Positions 6,623 through 13,833 of a DNA stretch of 13,976 nucleotides are shown here, one piece after another; within the stretch, counting starts at the first letter, position 1; every line of letters begins with the position of its first letter. The notes under the pieces were generated by a model, which saw only the letters and a list, made by a program, of their open reading frames with translations, made no database searches and had not been told where the DNA came from. The translations under genes and the position numbers were made by a program. Origin of the DNA: Spirochaetales bacterium (GTDB taxonomy: Bacteria; Spirochaetota; Spirochaetia; DSM-27196; PWMO01); assembly GCA_007123465.1 (NCBI GenBank), contig SKLB01000167.1, forward strand, positions 1 through 13,976, in the 5' to 3' direction.

Positions 6623-8521
6623 ATGGAGACCGTTCCTCAGAGGGTACGATCGCGCGCCATGCAGCACGCGATGTCGGTAGCTACCTACAGCAAGAACAGC
6701 GCCGGTGTCTACCGGCCGCGGACTTACGGCGAGCTGTGGCAGTCGGTCAGCGAGCTGGGATCGGCCCTGCTCTCGATCGGCATCAGCCGCGGCGAGCACG
6801 TGGGAATCGTGTGCGACAATCGACCCGAGTGGCTGATACTCGATCTTGCACTGCTGGCCATCGGCGCGATCGACGTACCACGCGGCAACGATGCCACCGT
6901 GGACGAAATAGCCTATATCCTCAATCACGCCGACTGCGCGGTAGCCGTTGCCGAAAATCAGGTTCAGGCAGACAAGATCCTGCTGCGGATCAAGGATATT
7001 CCGCGCCTGCGCCGCATTGTGCTGATCGATGACGACAAGGGCGTCCGCAAGCGCGCACGCAAGGCCGGTGTGGATGTTGTCGCTCTGGCACTGTTGCAGG
7101 ACCGCGGCGCCGACCTCGCCCTCGAGCAGCCCGAACGGTTCATCGAAGAGCTCGAGGCCGGTGACGGCGATGATGTAGCCACCATCATCTATACCTCGGG
7201 GACAACCGGTGACCCCAAGGGGGCCATGTTGACGCATCGCTCCTATATCTTTCAGATGGACCGTATCCACACTATTCTGTTTCTCAATACGCACGATATC
7301 TTTCTCAGCGTACTGCCGATCTGGCACTCATTTGAACGAGCTGTTGAGTACATAGTGCTCGATTACGCGGCTGCAATTGCCTACTCCAAGCCGATCGGCC
7401 CGGTGATGCTCGAAGACATGGCGGCTATTCGGCCTACCTGGATGACGTCGGTGCCGCGAATCTGGGAAGGAGTGCGCGCCGCGGTATTCCGTAACGCCGC
7501 AAAACAGTCAACCTTCAAGCAGGCTCTGTTCCACATCTTCGTTGGCGTTGGCCAGCTCTACGCCGTGCTGGCCAACATGCTGCTGGGGCGCATGCCGCAG
7601 TTTCACAAGCGCTCGCGGGTTCTCGATATCTCGCTGGCGCTGCTGCCGCTGCTGCTGCTTTTGCCGTTGAAACTGCTCGGTGACCAGCTGGTGTTCAAAC
7701 AGCTGCGGCGCAAACTGGGAGGAAGGTTTGTGGCCGGGGTCTCCGGCGGCGGTGCGCTTCCGCCACAGGTTGACAACTTTTTCCAGGCGGCCGGGATCAA
7801 GTTACTGGAAGGCTACGGTCTGACCGAGACCGGTCCGATCCTGGCGGTGCGGTTGCAGCGCGCGCCGGTTCCCGGCACGGTGGGTCCGCTGCTGCCCGAC
7901 GTCCAGTGCCGCATCCTGGGTGAGGATGGGCGCGTTCTTCCGCACGGCCGAAAAGGCGTCTTGTGGGTCAAGAGCCAACAGATCATGCGCGGTTACTACA
8001 AACGTCCCGAAGAGACCGCCAGGGTGCTGAACAACGGCTGGTTCAATACCGGTGATCTGGCCGTGCAGACTCACGGCGGAGAGTTACGTATTCTCGGCCG
8101 CGTCAAGGACACAATTGTACTGCTTGGCGGCGAGAACGTGGAGCCAAATCCTATCGAGGAGAAGTTGACCGAGTCCGAATACATCGACCAGGCGATGGTT
8201 GTTGGACAGGATCAGAAATTCCTCGGCGCGCTGCTGTCTCCTAATCGAGAGATGATGGAGGTCTTTGCGGGGCTCTACGGTATAGAGCATGTTGAGCCTG
8301 CAGATCTCATGCAACACCCCGAGTTCATCGCTCAGATACGGCGGGAGATCGACGCCCTGATCAACGCCAGGAACGGCTTCAGGCCGTGGGAGCACATCTA
8401 TCGTTTTGGGCTGCTGTCAAAACCGTTCGAAGCCGGGCGCGAGCTCACCAATACTATGAAGATCAGGCGCAACGTGGTCTACGACCTGTACAAGCGCGAT
8501 ATCGAACGGCTCTTCCGCTGA
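6623..8521 (+). CDS. Long-chain acyl-CoA synthetase (AMP-binding, FAA1/FadD15-like)
   Basis: Activates long-chain fatty acids with ATP and CoA through an acyl-adenylate. 632 residues. ANL-superfamily motifs appear in order: P-loop YTSGTTGDPKG (190-200), LPIWHSFER (231-239), YGLTETGP (398-405), GWFNTGDL (472-479), the hinge GRVKD (492-496) and the C-terminal catalytic Lys613 in NTMKIRR. All key residues are present. A hydrophobic Leu-rich stretch at about 334-354, in the region where eukaryotic-type FAA1 enzymes carry an insertion, may help membrane contact. ATG 6623 is 5 nt after the fabZ stop and lacks a strong ribosome site, so translational coupling is likely. With fabZ upstream, the pair probably joins fatty acid synthesis to activation of recycled or imported fatty acids. 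Exact chain-length preference is not readable. Confidence 0.92.
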   Translation: METVPQRVRSRAMQHAMSVATYSKNSAGVYRPRTYGELWQSVSELGSALLSIGISRGEHVGIVCDNRPEWLILDLALLAIGAIDVPRGNDATVDEIAYILNHADCAVAVAENQVQADKILLRIKDIPRLRRIVLIDDDKGVRKRARKAGVDVVALALLQDRGADLALEQPERFIEELEAGDGDDVATIIYTSGTTGDPKGAMLTHRSYIFQMDRIHTILFLNTHDIFLSVLPIWHSFERAVEYIVLDYAAAIAYSKPIGPVMLEDMAAIRPTWMTSVPRIWEGVRAAVFRNAAKQSTFKQALFHIFVGVGQLYAVLANMLLGRMPQFHKRSRVLDISLALLPLLLLLPLKLLGDQLVFKQLRRKLGGRFVAGVSGGGALPPQVDNFFQAAGIKLLEGYGLTETGPILAVRLQRAPVPGTVGPLLPDVQCRILGEDGRVLPHGRKGVLWVKSQQIMRGYYKRPEETARVLNNGWFNTGDLAVQTHGGELRILGRVKDTIVLLGGENVEPNPIEEKLTESEYIDQAMVVGQDQKFLGALLSPNREMMEVFAGLYGIEHVEPADLMQHPEFIAQIRREIDALINARNGFRPWEHIYRFGLLSKPFEAGRELTNTMKIRRNVVYDLYKRDIERLFR

Positions 8522-8527
8522 CCGCAT

Positions 8528-8552
8528 CGCGGCGCGCTCAGGCGCCGCCGCG
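8528..8552. terminator. GC-rich hairpin at the convergent junction (weak terminator candidate)
   Basis: CGCGGC (8528-8533) plus GCGC (8534-8537) can pair with GCGC (8542-8545) and GCCGCG (8547-8552), giving a 10-bp stem with one bulged C and a TCAG loop. It lies 7 nt past the stop of the acyl-CoA synthetase and spans the stop codon of the convergent SPOR gene. No T-run follows on either strand, so it is not a classic intrinsic terminator; it may slow polymerase or protect 3' ends of both transcripts. Confidence 0.35.
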
Positions 8553-9944
8553 GCGAACAAACGCGTCCCGATAACCGCTGGCGCGCAGCTGATACAGCAC
8601 GATACCGGTCTCATCCTGCGACAACGGTCCGATAAACACGCGGTAGAGCGTACGATCATTGTGGTCGGCCGCGGTCACCGCAAACGGATACTCCGGCTGC
8701 ATGCGGTCTATTACGTTGCGCGCACTGCGCGGACTGGCAAAGGCCCCCACCTGCAGGTAGTACGAAGACTCTTCGAGCTCGGCCTGCAGCGGCAGGCTCT
8801 CCAGCGCCCACTCGTCCACGGTAACCCGTGGCGCAGGTTCTTCAACCGGTTCCGGCTCTGTCTCAGGGGCCGGAGCCGCCGGTGGTCGAGGCTCGGCCGG
8901 TTCCAGGCGCAGGATAACGCCGTTGTCGTCGGCTACCGGCGGGGGATCGGGCTCGGCGGCAATCCCGGGCGGGGGATCATCGTCCGACGCTTCAGCCGGC
9001 AGTTCGGCCGGCGGCAGTTCAACCAGCAGCGGCGGCCGCGGCTGCTCGATCTTGCCCAGCGCTTCGGCGGCCGGGCGGTCTGCCAGGCGCGGCGCCCGCT
9101 CATCCGGCAGCGGGGCTTCAGCCAGTGAGTGCTCGATCGGACGCGAAACTGCGAGCTGGCGCGGCACATCCAGAAACGTGAAGACTTCATCGTCACGAGG
9201 AGGCGGATGCAGCTCTTTGGGCGGAACCCTGCCACGCACCGTGGCAACGGCCTCTTCCATGCGGTTGGTTTCCACCACCTCAGCCGGTGGTGCAAAGAAC
9301 GGCTGTTCTTGCAGCTGCGGATCGATTGCCGGCTGCGCTTCCCGCGGCAACCGCTGCGGCGCGTCAACCCGGCCGACCTCATCGCCCGGGGCCGCGCGCG
9401 CTGCAGGCACCACCCCGGCGCTGCGCACTACCCCGCCGGCAATCCCGCGCGCCGGCGGGGTAGCCGCCGGCACCGGTTCTACATCGGGTGTTGGGGGATC
9501 TTCTGCCGCCAACGGCAGCAGATAGGGGCCGTCGGGATCTTCCATTTGCGCCAGTGGATTAAGTTCCGGATCGGGGCTCAAGGGTCGATCACCAATAACC
9601 GTCGGCGGAGTTACCATGCGGGTCTCAGCCGGCGTAACGCTCACGCGCGATGGCGCGCCGCGATCCATGCCGAGTGCTTCGCCGGCATCATCGGAAAGGG
9701 CGAGAAAAACGCCCGGTTCGCTGACCCGGGTGACAATAATGACCTCCACGCTGCGACCTGTTTCCAGGTTGGTAACCTGCACCACGGTGTTGCGTGCAAA
9801 TGAATTCGATGCTCCGTAGAAGCCTTCAGCTGGAAATGCGCCGTGGCGCCCGATAACCGCGCTTCCCTCCCAGCTACCGTCGGCGCCCGCCATCACGAGC
9901 ACGGACAACGCCAGCGCAGCGCACAAGACTGCCCGTTTGATCAT
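8538..9944 (-). CDS. Exported RlpA-like (degenerate double-psi barrel) and SPOR domain protein
   Basis: 468 residues with a signal peptide (about 1-21). Residues about 26-105 resemble the RlpA double-psi beta-barrel: GASNSFARNTVVQVTNLETG, then SVEVIIVTRVSEPG and a final EALGM. The His and Asp needed for lytic transglycosylase activity in RlpA are not where they should be: SNSFARNT replaces the usual AAH segment and VTRV the usual NDRG. The fold is therefore probably non-catalytic. Residues about 110-385 are a long Pro/Glu/Ala-rich linker suited to crossing the periplasm. The last 75 residues are a SPOR domain (YYLQVGAFASPRSARNV ... YRVFIGPL), which in known proteins binds denuded peptidoglycan at division sites. 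ATG 9944 has GGGGG 5 nt upstream; an in-frame GTG at 9956 is less likely. It follows the small exported gene by 66 nt. Confidence 0.85.
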   Translation of the reverse strand: MIKRAVLCAALALSVLVMAGADGSWEGSAVIGRHGAFPAEGFYGASNSFARNTVVQVTNLETGRSVEVIIVTRVSEPGVFLALSDDAGEALGMDRGAPSRVSVTPAETRMVTPPTVIGDRPLSPDPELNPLAQMEDPDGPYLLPLAAEDPPTPDVEPVPAATPPARGIAGGVVRSAGVVPAARAAPGDEVGRVDAPQRLPREAQPAIDPQLQEQPFFAPPAEVVETNRMEEAVATVRGRVPPKELHPPPRDDEVFTFLDVPRQLAVSRPIEHSLAEAPLPDERAPRLADRPAAEALGKIEQPRPPLLVELPPAELPAEASDDDPPPGIAAEPDPPPVADDNGVILRLEPAEPRPPAAPAPETEPEPVEEPAPRVTVDEWALESLPLQAELEESSYYLQVGAFASPRSARNVIDRMQPEYPFAVTAADHNDRTLYRVFIGPLSQDETGIVLYQLRASGYRDAFVRRGGA

Positions 9945-10010
9945 AGAAACCCCCACTCTGATTCTCGGCAGGAACCTATGCTAAAGTTACGAAGAAAACG
10001 CGCCGCTGGT

Positions 10011-10505
10011 CTACGGTTCGAGCACCGCGCGCGCAATCTTGATGCCGAGCTCAAACGCCGCGGTGTCACGTTCGGCTTGCGATGGGGGCCGTTGGGCCGT
10101 GATCGCGCCACTCTCGAGTACCTCGGCCGGCTCGATCCGGATCAGGCGGAATGCGGCAGCGTCTGCAAACAGGCGCTCGCCGGAGTCAGCCCCGCGGTTG
10201 TTGTAGGGCTGCAGATCTACTTCGATCTCCATTGCCAGCGTGGCACCACCCTGGCGCGCGGTGTTGCGTATCCAGTAGCGTCGCTGGATGTCCGAATCGC
10301 TGATTCGCTCATAGGTACCGGCGTTGAAGACGATATGTCCGGAATCGAAGAACACGTCCATCACACCGGCTTCAACCGCAGACAGTAGATAATCATCCTG
10401 TCCGGTCTGTGACGATACGTACACCATCACCGTATCAGCGCTCAGCGCCACCGTTGAACACGCCAGCAGCGCGCATGCTATCATCAGTTTTCTTCTTGTA
10501 TGCAT
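10011..10505 (-). CDS. Small exported protein of unknown function
   Basis: 164 residues beginning with a signal peptide (MHTRRKLMIACALLACSTVALSA, probable cleavage after ALSA near residue 23). The mature part is a single compact domain of about 140 residues, rich in beta-type segments (TVMVYVSSQTGQ, GHIVFNAGTY, LAMEIEVDLQPY, AFRLIRIEPAEVL), with no cysteine and no known catalytic motif. I do not recognise the family. The ATG at 10505 begins the signal peptide; the frame opens 87 nt further upstream, but that stretch looks non-coding. The ribosome site is weak (GGGA). It is upstream of, and on the same strand as, the SPOR protein, so an envelope role is the simplest guess. It is divergent from the NusG-like gene. 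Confidence 0.72.
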   Translation of the reverse strand: MHTRRKLMIACALLACSTVALSADTVMVYVSSQTGQDDYLLSAVEAGVMDVFFDSGHIVFNAGTYERISDSDIQRRYWIRNTARQGGATLAMEIEVDLQPYNNRGADSGERLFADAAAFRLIRIEPAEVLESGAITAQRPPSQAERDTAAFELGIKIARAVLEP

Positions 10506-10552
10506 CGTTTTGTCCCATTGGCCGTTGCCATCTGCTAATCTACTACAAGTCT

Positions 10553-10565
10553 CGGCAGATTGCCG
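10553..10565 (+). promoter_or_regulatory. Small hairpin in the leader region of the NusG-like gene
   Basis: The 113-nt divergent gap 10506-10618 holds CGGCA-GAT-TGCCG (10553-10565), a 5-bp stem with a 3-nt loop, and a competing inverted repeat ATCTGC (10530-10535) with GCAGAT (10555-10560). The two share bases and could not form together. LoaP-type NusG paralogues are known to act through an RNA hairpin in the operon leader, but no consensus can be checked here. No convincing -35/-10 pair was found on either strand of this gap. Confidence 0.2.
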
Positions 10566-10618
10566 CGCGTATTGCAGCTTTCCAGCGTCCATGATACCGT
10601 TTGCGCTACTCGATGCCC

Positions 10619-11179
10619 ATGAACTACTATGTCATTCAGGTGCGTACCGGCGAAGAAGAACAGTTCCTGCGTCGTGTACGCCCCTCGATCAACCAGGATA
10701 CCGTACGCATCCTGTGGCCGCGGCGGCGGCTGTCGATTCGCCGCAGGGGCCGCACGCAACAGGTCATGGCCCCGATATTCCCCGGATACGTGTTTGCCGA
10801 GAGCCCGCAAATCGATACCAAACTCTACTGGGCCATTCGCCGGGCAGACGGTTTTTTGCGCTTCCTGCCCGACAACCACGACGTGCGACCGCTGGTTGCC
10901 GTAGATCGCAAGCTGCTGCTGCATTTTCTCTCGTTCGGAGAGGTGGTCGAGAAGTCGAAGGTCAGTTTCAGCGAGGATGCCCGCATTCATGTGCTCGAAG
11001 GACCGCTCAAGGGGCTGGAAGGACGGATTGTCAAAGTTGACCGACGCAAGGGGCGTGCCAAAGTGAAGCTGGATCTCTACAACGAGTCGTTCCTGGTGGA
11101 CTTCGGATTTCAGTCGATGCAGCCGGTTGCCGACATCTCAACCTCAAACTCGACCTCAAAAACGCGTAGCACATCATGA
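10619..11179 (+). CDS. NusG-family specialised antiterminator (LoaP/RfaH/UpxY-like)
   Basis: 186-residue NusG paralogue. The NGN domain (about 1-105) begins NYYVIQVRTGEEE and includes PIFPGYVFAES (52-62), the segment facing the polymerase clamp. A KOW domain (about 119-170) contains HVLEGPLKGLEGRIVKVDR (124-142). NusG itself is normally encoded next to secE and ribosomal protein genes. This copy instead starts a nucleotide-sugar operon and overlaps the next gene by ATGA. That is the arrangement of RfaH, UpxY and LoaP proteins, which help polymerase cross terminators in long polysaccharide or metabolite operons. The start is uncertain: ATG 10613 and ATG 10619 are both in frame and neither has a good ribosome site; 10619 puts the Met directly before the conserved NGN strand. 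A short Ser/Thr-rich tail (172-186) is unusual. Subfamily is inferred from context. Confidence 0.85.
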   Translation: MNYYVIQVRTGEEEQFLRRVRPSINQDTVRILWPRRRLSIRRRGRTQQVMAPIFPGYVFAESPQIDTKLYWAIRRADGFLRFLPDNHDVRPLVAVDRKLLLHFLSFGEVVEKSKVSFSEDARIHVLEGPLKGLEGRIVKVDRRKGRAKVKLDLYNESFLVDFGFQSMQPVADISTSNSTSKTRSTS

Positions 11180-12654
11180 CCGCACAGCGAGACAGACGTA
11201 TCTACGTCATCGGCGCCGGTTTTGCCGGGGTTTCAATCGCCAAAGAGATCCGCAGCAAGGGCATCTTTGGCGAGGTTGCGGCGTTCCTCGATGACGATCC
11301 GGGCAAGATCGGGACCCGCATCGATGATATTCCGGTGCTGGGTCCGATAGCCGATGTGGTTGGACTTATCAAGAAACGCCCAACCGATGAGGCACTGATA
11401 GCAATCCCGGGCGCTTCGCGCGACAAACTGCGTCGGCTGCACGAGCGGCTGGAGCAGGCCGAATTCACCAGGATTCGAATCCTGCCGGGTATTTCGCAGA
11501 TTATCGACGGCAACGCTCACCTGATTCAGACCCGCGAGATGGACCCGCAGGACCTGCTGGGACGCAATCCAATTCAGATCGGCCTGAAGGAGAGCCTGAC
11601 CTACCTGCGCGGACGCCGTGTGCTGGTTACCGGCGCCGGCGGCAGCATCGGCAGCGAAATGTGCCGGCAGTTGCTCTCCGGCGGCGCGCAGCGACTCTAC
11701 CTCTTCGGACACGGAGAAAACTCGATCTTCGAAATCGATCGTGAACTGCGCATCCTGCAGGAAGAAGGCGTTGGCGAACGCGCCACCATTGTCCCGGTAA
11801 TCGGAGAGCTGCAGGATCGTGATTACATGCGCTTCATTCTGGCGCGTTTGCGCGCCGATGTGGTGTTTCACACCGCCGCGTACAAGCACGTGCCGATGCT
11901 GGAAGCCAACCCGGTGGGCGCGGTTACCAATAACGTGTTCGGCACGCGCAACCTGGTGGAAGCCGCGCGCGCGGCCGGAACCGAACGGCTGGTATTCATC
12001 TCAACGGATAAGGTAGTTGACCCGGTGGGGATTTACGCCGCAAGCAAGATGCTCGCCGAGCAGATCGTGCGCCTGGGAGACGGAAATCAGCTGGCGTGCA
12101 TCGCGGTTCGCTTCGGCAACGTGCTCGGGTCGCGCGGCAGCATCATTCCGATCTTTCGCAAGCAGATTGCCAAGGGCGGTCCGGTGACCGTCACCAGCCC
12201 CAACGCCACGCGCTTCTTCATGACCATCCCGGAGGCCGCATCGCTGGTACTCAAGGCCGGCGGAGGTGGAACCGGCGGACACCTCTACGCGCTGGACATG
12301 GGTGATCCGGTCTCAATCCGTGAACTGGCCGAACAGATGATCCGGTTTTACGGCTACGAGCCGGGCCGCGATATCAAACTGCAGTACGTCGGCCTGCGGC
12401 CGGGAGAGAAGCTCGCAGAGTCGCTGACCTCTGCTGCTGAGCTGACCAGCCCAACTGATTTTCCGCGCATTCACCGCATCTGCGGCACTCAGCCGGACGC
12501 GGCGGCGCTCGAGTCTACGCTGGCGGAGCTGGCAAAGGTCTGTTTTCTCGATCCGGCACACCGCTCGTGGTACCGCAACCGCAGAAAGCTGCGCCACATC
12601 CTTGCGGACCACATCCCCGGTATAGGTGCTCCCGATGACGAACCGGAGTACTGA
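11176..12654 (+). CDS. PglF/WbpM/CapD-like nucleotide-sugar 4,6-dehydratase, soluble form
   Basis: 492 residues. An N-terminal Rossmann-like domain (YVIGAGFAG at 10-18, to about 120) precedes an SDR domain from about 146. The SDR part carries the NAD-binding TGAGGSIGSE (152-161), HTAAYKHVPMLE (232-243), STDK (276-279), Y287-AAS-K291 and FGNVLGSRGS (313-322). Relatives dehydrate UDP-GlcNAc to UDP-4-keto-6-deoxy-hexose for bacillosamine, QuiNAc or FucNAc. Long-form relatives usually start with four or five membrane helices; these are absent, so the enzyme is soluble. At the position nine residues after Asp278, where WbpM and PglF have Met, this protein has Tyr, as in the short inverting enzyme FlaA1/PseB. 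The ATG overlaps the NusG-like stop (ATGA). The aminotransferase gene that follows should use its 4-keto product. UDP-GlcNAc as substrate is inferred. Confidence 0.88.
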   Translation: MTAQRDRRIYVIGAGFAGVSIAKEIRSKGIFGEVAAFLDDDPGKIGTRIDDIPVLGPIADVVGLIKKRPTDEALIAIPGASRDKLRRLHERLEQAEFTRIRILPGISQIIDGNAHLIQTREMDPQDLLGRNPIQIGLKESLTYLRGRRVLVTGAGGSIGSEMCRQLLSGGAQRLYLFGHGENSIFEIDRELRILQEEGVGERATIVPVIGELQDRDYMRFILARLRADVVFHTAAYKHVPMLEANPVGAVTNNVFGTRNLVEAARAAGTERLVFISTDKVVDPVGIYAASKMLAEQIVRLGDGNQLACIAVRFGNVLGSRGSIIPIFRKQIAKGGPVTVTSPNATRFFMTIPEAASLVLKAGGGGTGGHLYALDMGDPVSIRELAEQMIRFYGYEPGRDIKLQYVGLRPGEKLAESLTSAAELTSPTDFPRIHRICGTQPDAAALESTLAELAKVCFLDPAHRSWYRNRRKLRHILADHIPGIGAPDDEPEY

Positions 12655-13831
12655 CTTCATCCCGTTTGCGCGCCCCTGCCTGGGCGACGCCGAGGAACAG
12701 GCCGTACTGCGCGTGATGCGCAGCGGCTGGCTGACCACCGGCGGCGAATGCGCGGCCTTCGAGCGCGAATTCGCCGCAGCGGCGGCCACAAAATACGCAC
12801 TTGCGGTCAGCTCGGCAACCGCCGGCCTCCACCTGGCGCTTGAAGCGCTCGGAATCGGCGCCGGCGACCGCGTTGCCATGAGTCCCTATACGTTCACCGC
12901 CACCGCCGAGGTGGTCCGCTACCTGGGTGCCGATCCGCTGTTTGTCGATATTGATTCGTCAACCCTGACAATCTCGCCCCGGGCACTGCGCGCGGTACTG
13001 CAACAGAGCGCGGCGAGCGAACATCCGGTGCGTGCGATCATCGCGGTACACATCGGCGGCCACCGCTGCGATATGGATGCCATTCTGGCGCTGGCGGATG
13101 AACACGACGCAGCGGTAATTGAAGACGCGGCGCACTGCGTACCGCATCTGACCGCCGGTGTACATGTCGGTACCGAGGGCACAATCGGGGTCTACTCGTT
13201 CTACGCCACCAAGCCGATCACAACCGGTGAAGGAGGCATGCTGGTTACCAATGACCCGGCTCTGGCAGACCGCGTGCGTATCATGCGTCTGCACGGCATA
13301 GACCGCGACGTCTGGAACCGCTACCGCAGCACTACGCCGTCGTGGCAGTATGACGTTGTTGCCGCGGGCTTCAAGTACAACCTGCCCGACCTGCAGGCTG
13401 CAATCGGCAGAGTGCAGTTGGCGCGTGCGCCGCAGCTGCTGCAGCAGCGGGCGCAGATTGCCGCGCAGTATCGTTCCGCACTGTGCGACTTGCGCGGGAT
13501 TGTCCTGCCACCGCAGGCGCCGAGTCACAGCCATCATCTGTTCATTATCCGCCTCAGGCAGGACCTGCTGGCGATCGAGCGCACCGAATTCATGGCGCAG
13601 TTGGGCAGATACGGCATCGGCGCTTCAGTGCACTACCGGCCGCTGCATCTTATGAGCTACTATCGTGAACGCTACGGCTTGCAACCCGAGGATTTTCCGC
13701 TATCATTGGAGGCGTATCGCAGCGCAGTCAGTCTGCCGCTCTACGCCGAACTCAGCAGCCAGCAGATCGAGCGCGTCTGCGCCTCGGTTCGCGCTGTCTG
13801 CGATCAGCACCGCGTGGCGGAATCGAGGTAA
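12635..13831 (+). CDS. DegT/DnrJ/EryC1/StrS-family PLP sugar aminotransferase
   Basis: 398 residues, the normal family length. It transfers an amino group, usually from glutamate, to a keto-sugar nucleotide. Visible family features are the N-terminal FARPCLGDAE and SGWLTTGGE (30-38), SSATAGLHLAL (59-69) at the cofactor phosphate site, Asp164 in EDAAHC contacting the PLP ring, and Lys193 in FYATKPITTGEGG forming the Schiff base. FKYNLPDLQAAIG (246-258) and the C-terminal HYRPLH (333-338) also fit. The active site looks complete. With the dehydratase directly upstream, the likely product is a UDP-4-amino-4,6-dideoxy sugar, as made by PglE. ATG 12635 has AGGTG 6 nt upstream and overlaps the dehydratase end by 20 nt; GTG 12626 is the rejected alternative. 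No acetyltransferase or glycosyltransferase for the next steps is present in the window. Amino sugar type is inferred. Confidence 0.9.
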   Translation: MTNRSTDFIPFARPCLGDAEEQAVLRVMRSGWLTTGGECAAFEREFAAAAATKYALAVSSATAGLHLALEALGIGAGDRVAMSPYTFTATAEVVRYLGADPLFVDIDSSTLTISPRALRAVLQQSAASEHPVRAIIAVHIGGHRCDMDAILALADEHDAAVIEDAAHCVPHLTAGVHVGTEGTIGVYSFYATKPITTGEGGMLVTNDPALADRVRIMRLHGIDRDVWNRYRSTTPSWQYDVVAAGFKYNLPDLQAAIGRVQLARAPQLLQQRAQIAAQYRSALCDLRGIVLPPQAPSHSHHLFIIRLRQDLLAIERTEFMAQLGRYGIGASVHYRPLHLMSYYRERYGLQPEDFPLSLEAYRSAVSLPLYAELSSQQIERVCASVRAVCDQHRVAESR

Positions 13832-13833
13832 CC

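Noticed and set aside
8700..9600. Pro/Ala-rich coding region of the SPOR protein as a DNA repeat array
   Set aside because: The bias is at amino-acid level in a periplasmic linker; I saw no regular repeated DNA unit.
10506..10560. Sigma70 promoter for the NusG-like gene using TGCTAATCT as an extended -10
   Set aside because: The -10 hexamer matches only three of six bases and no -35 lies at a proper distance.
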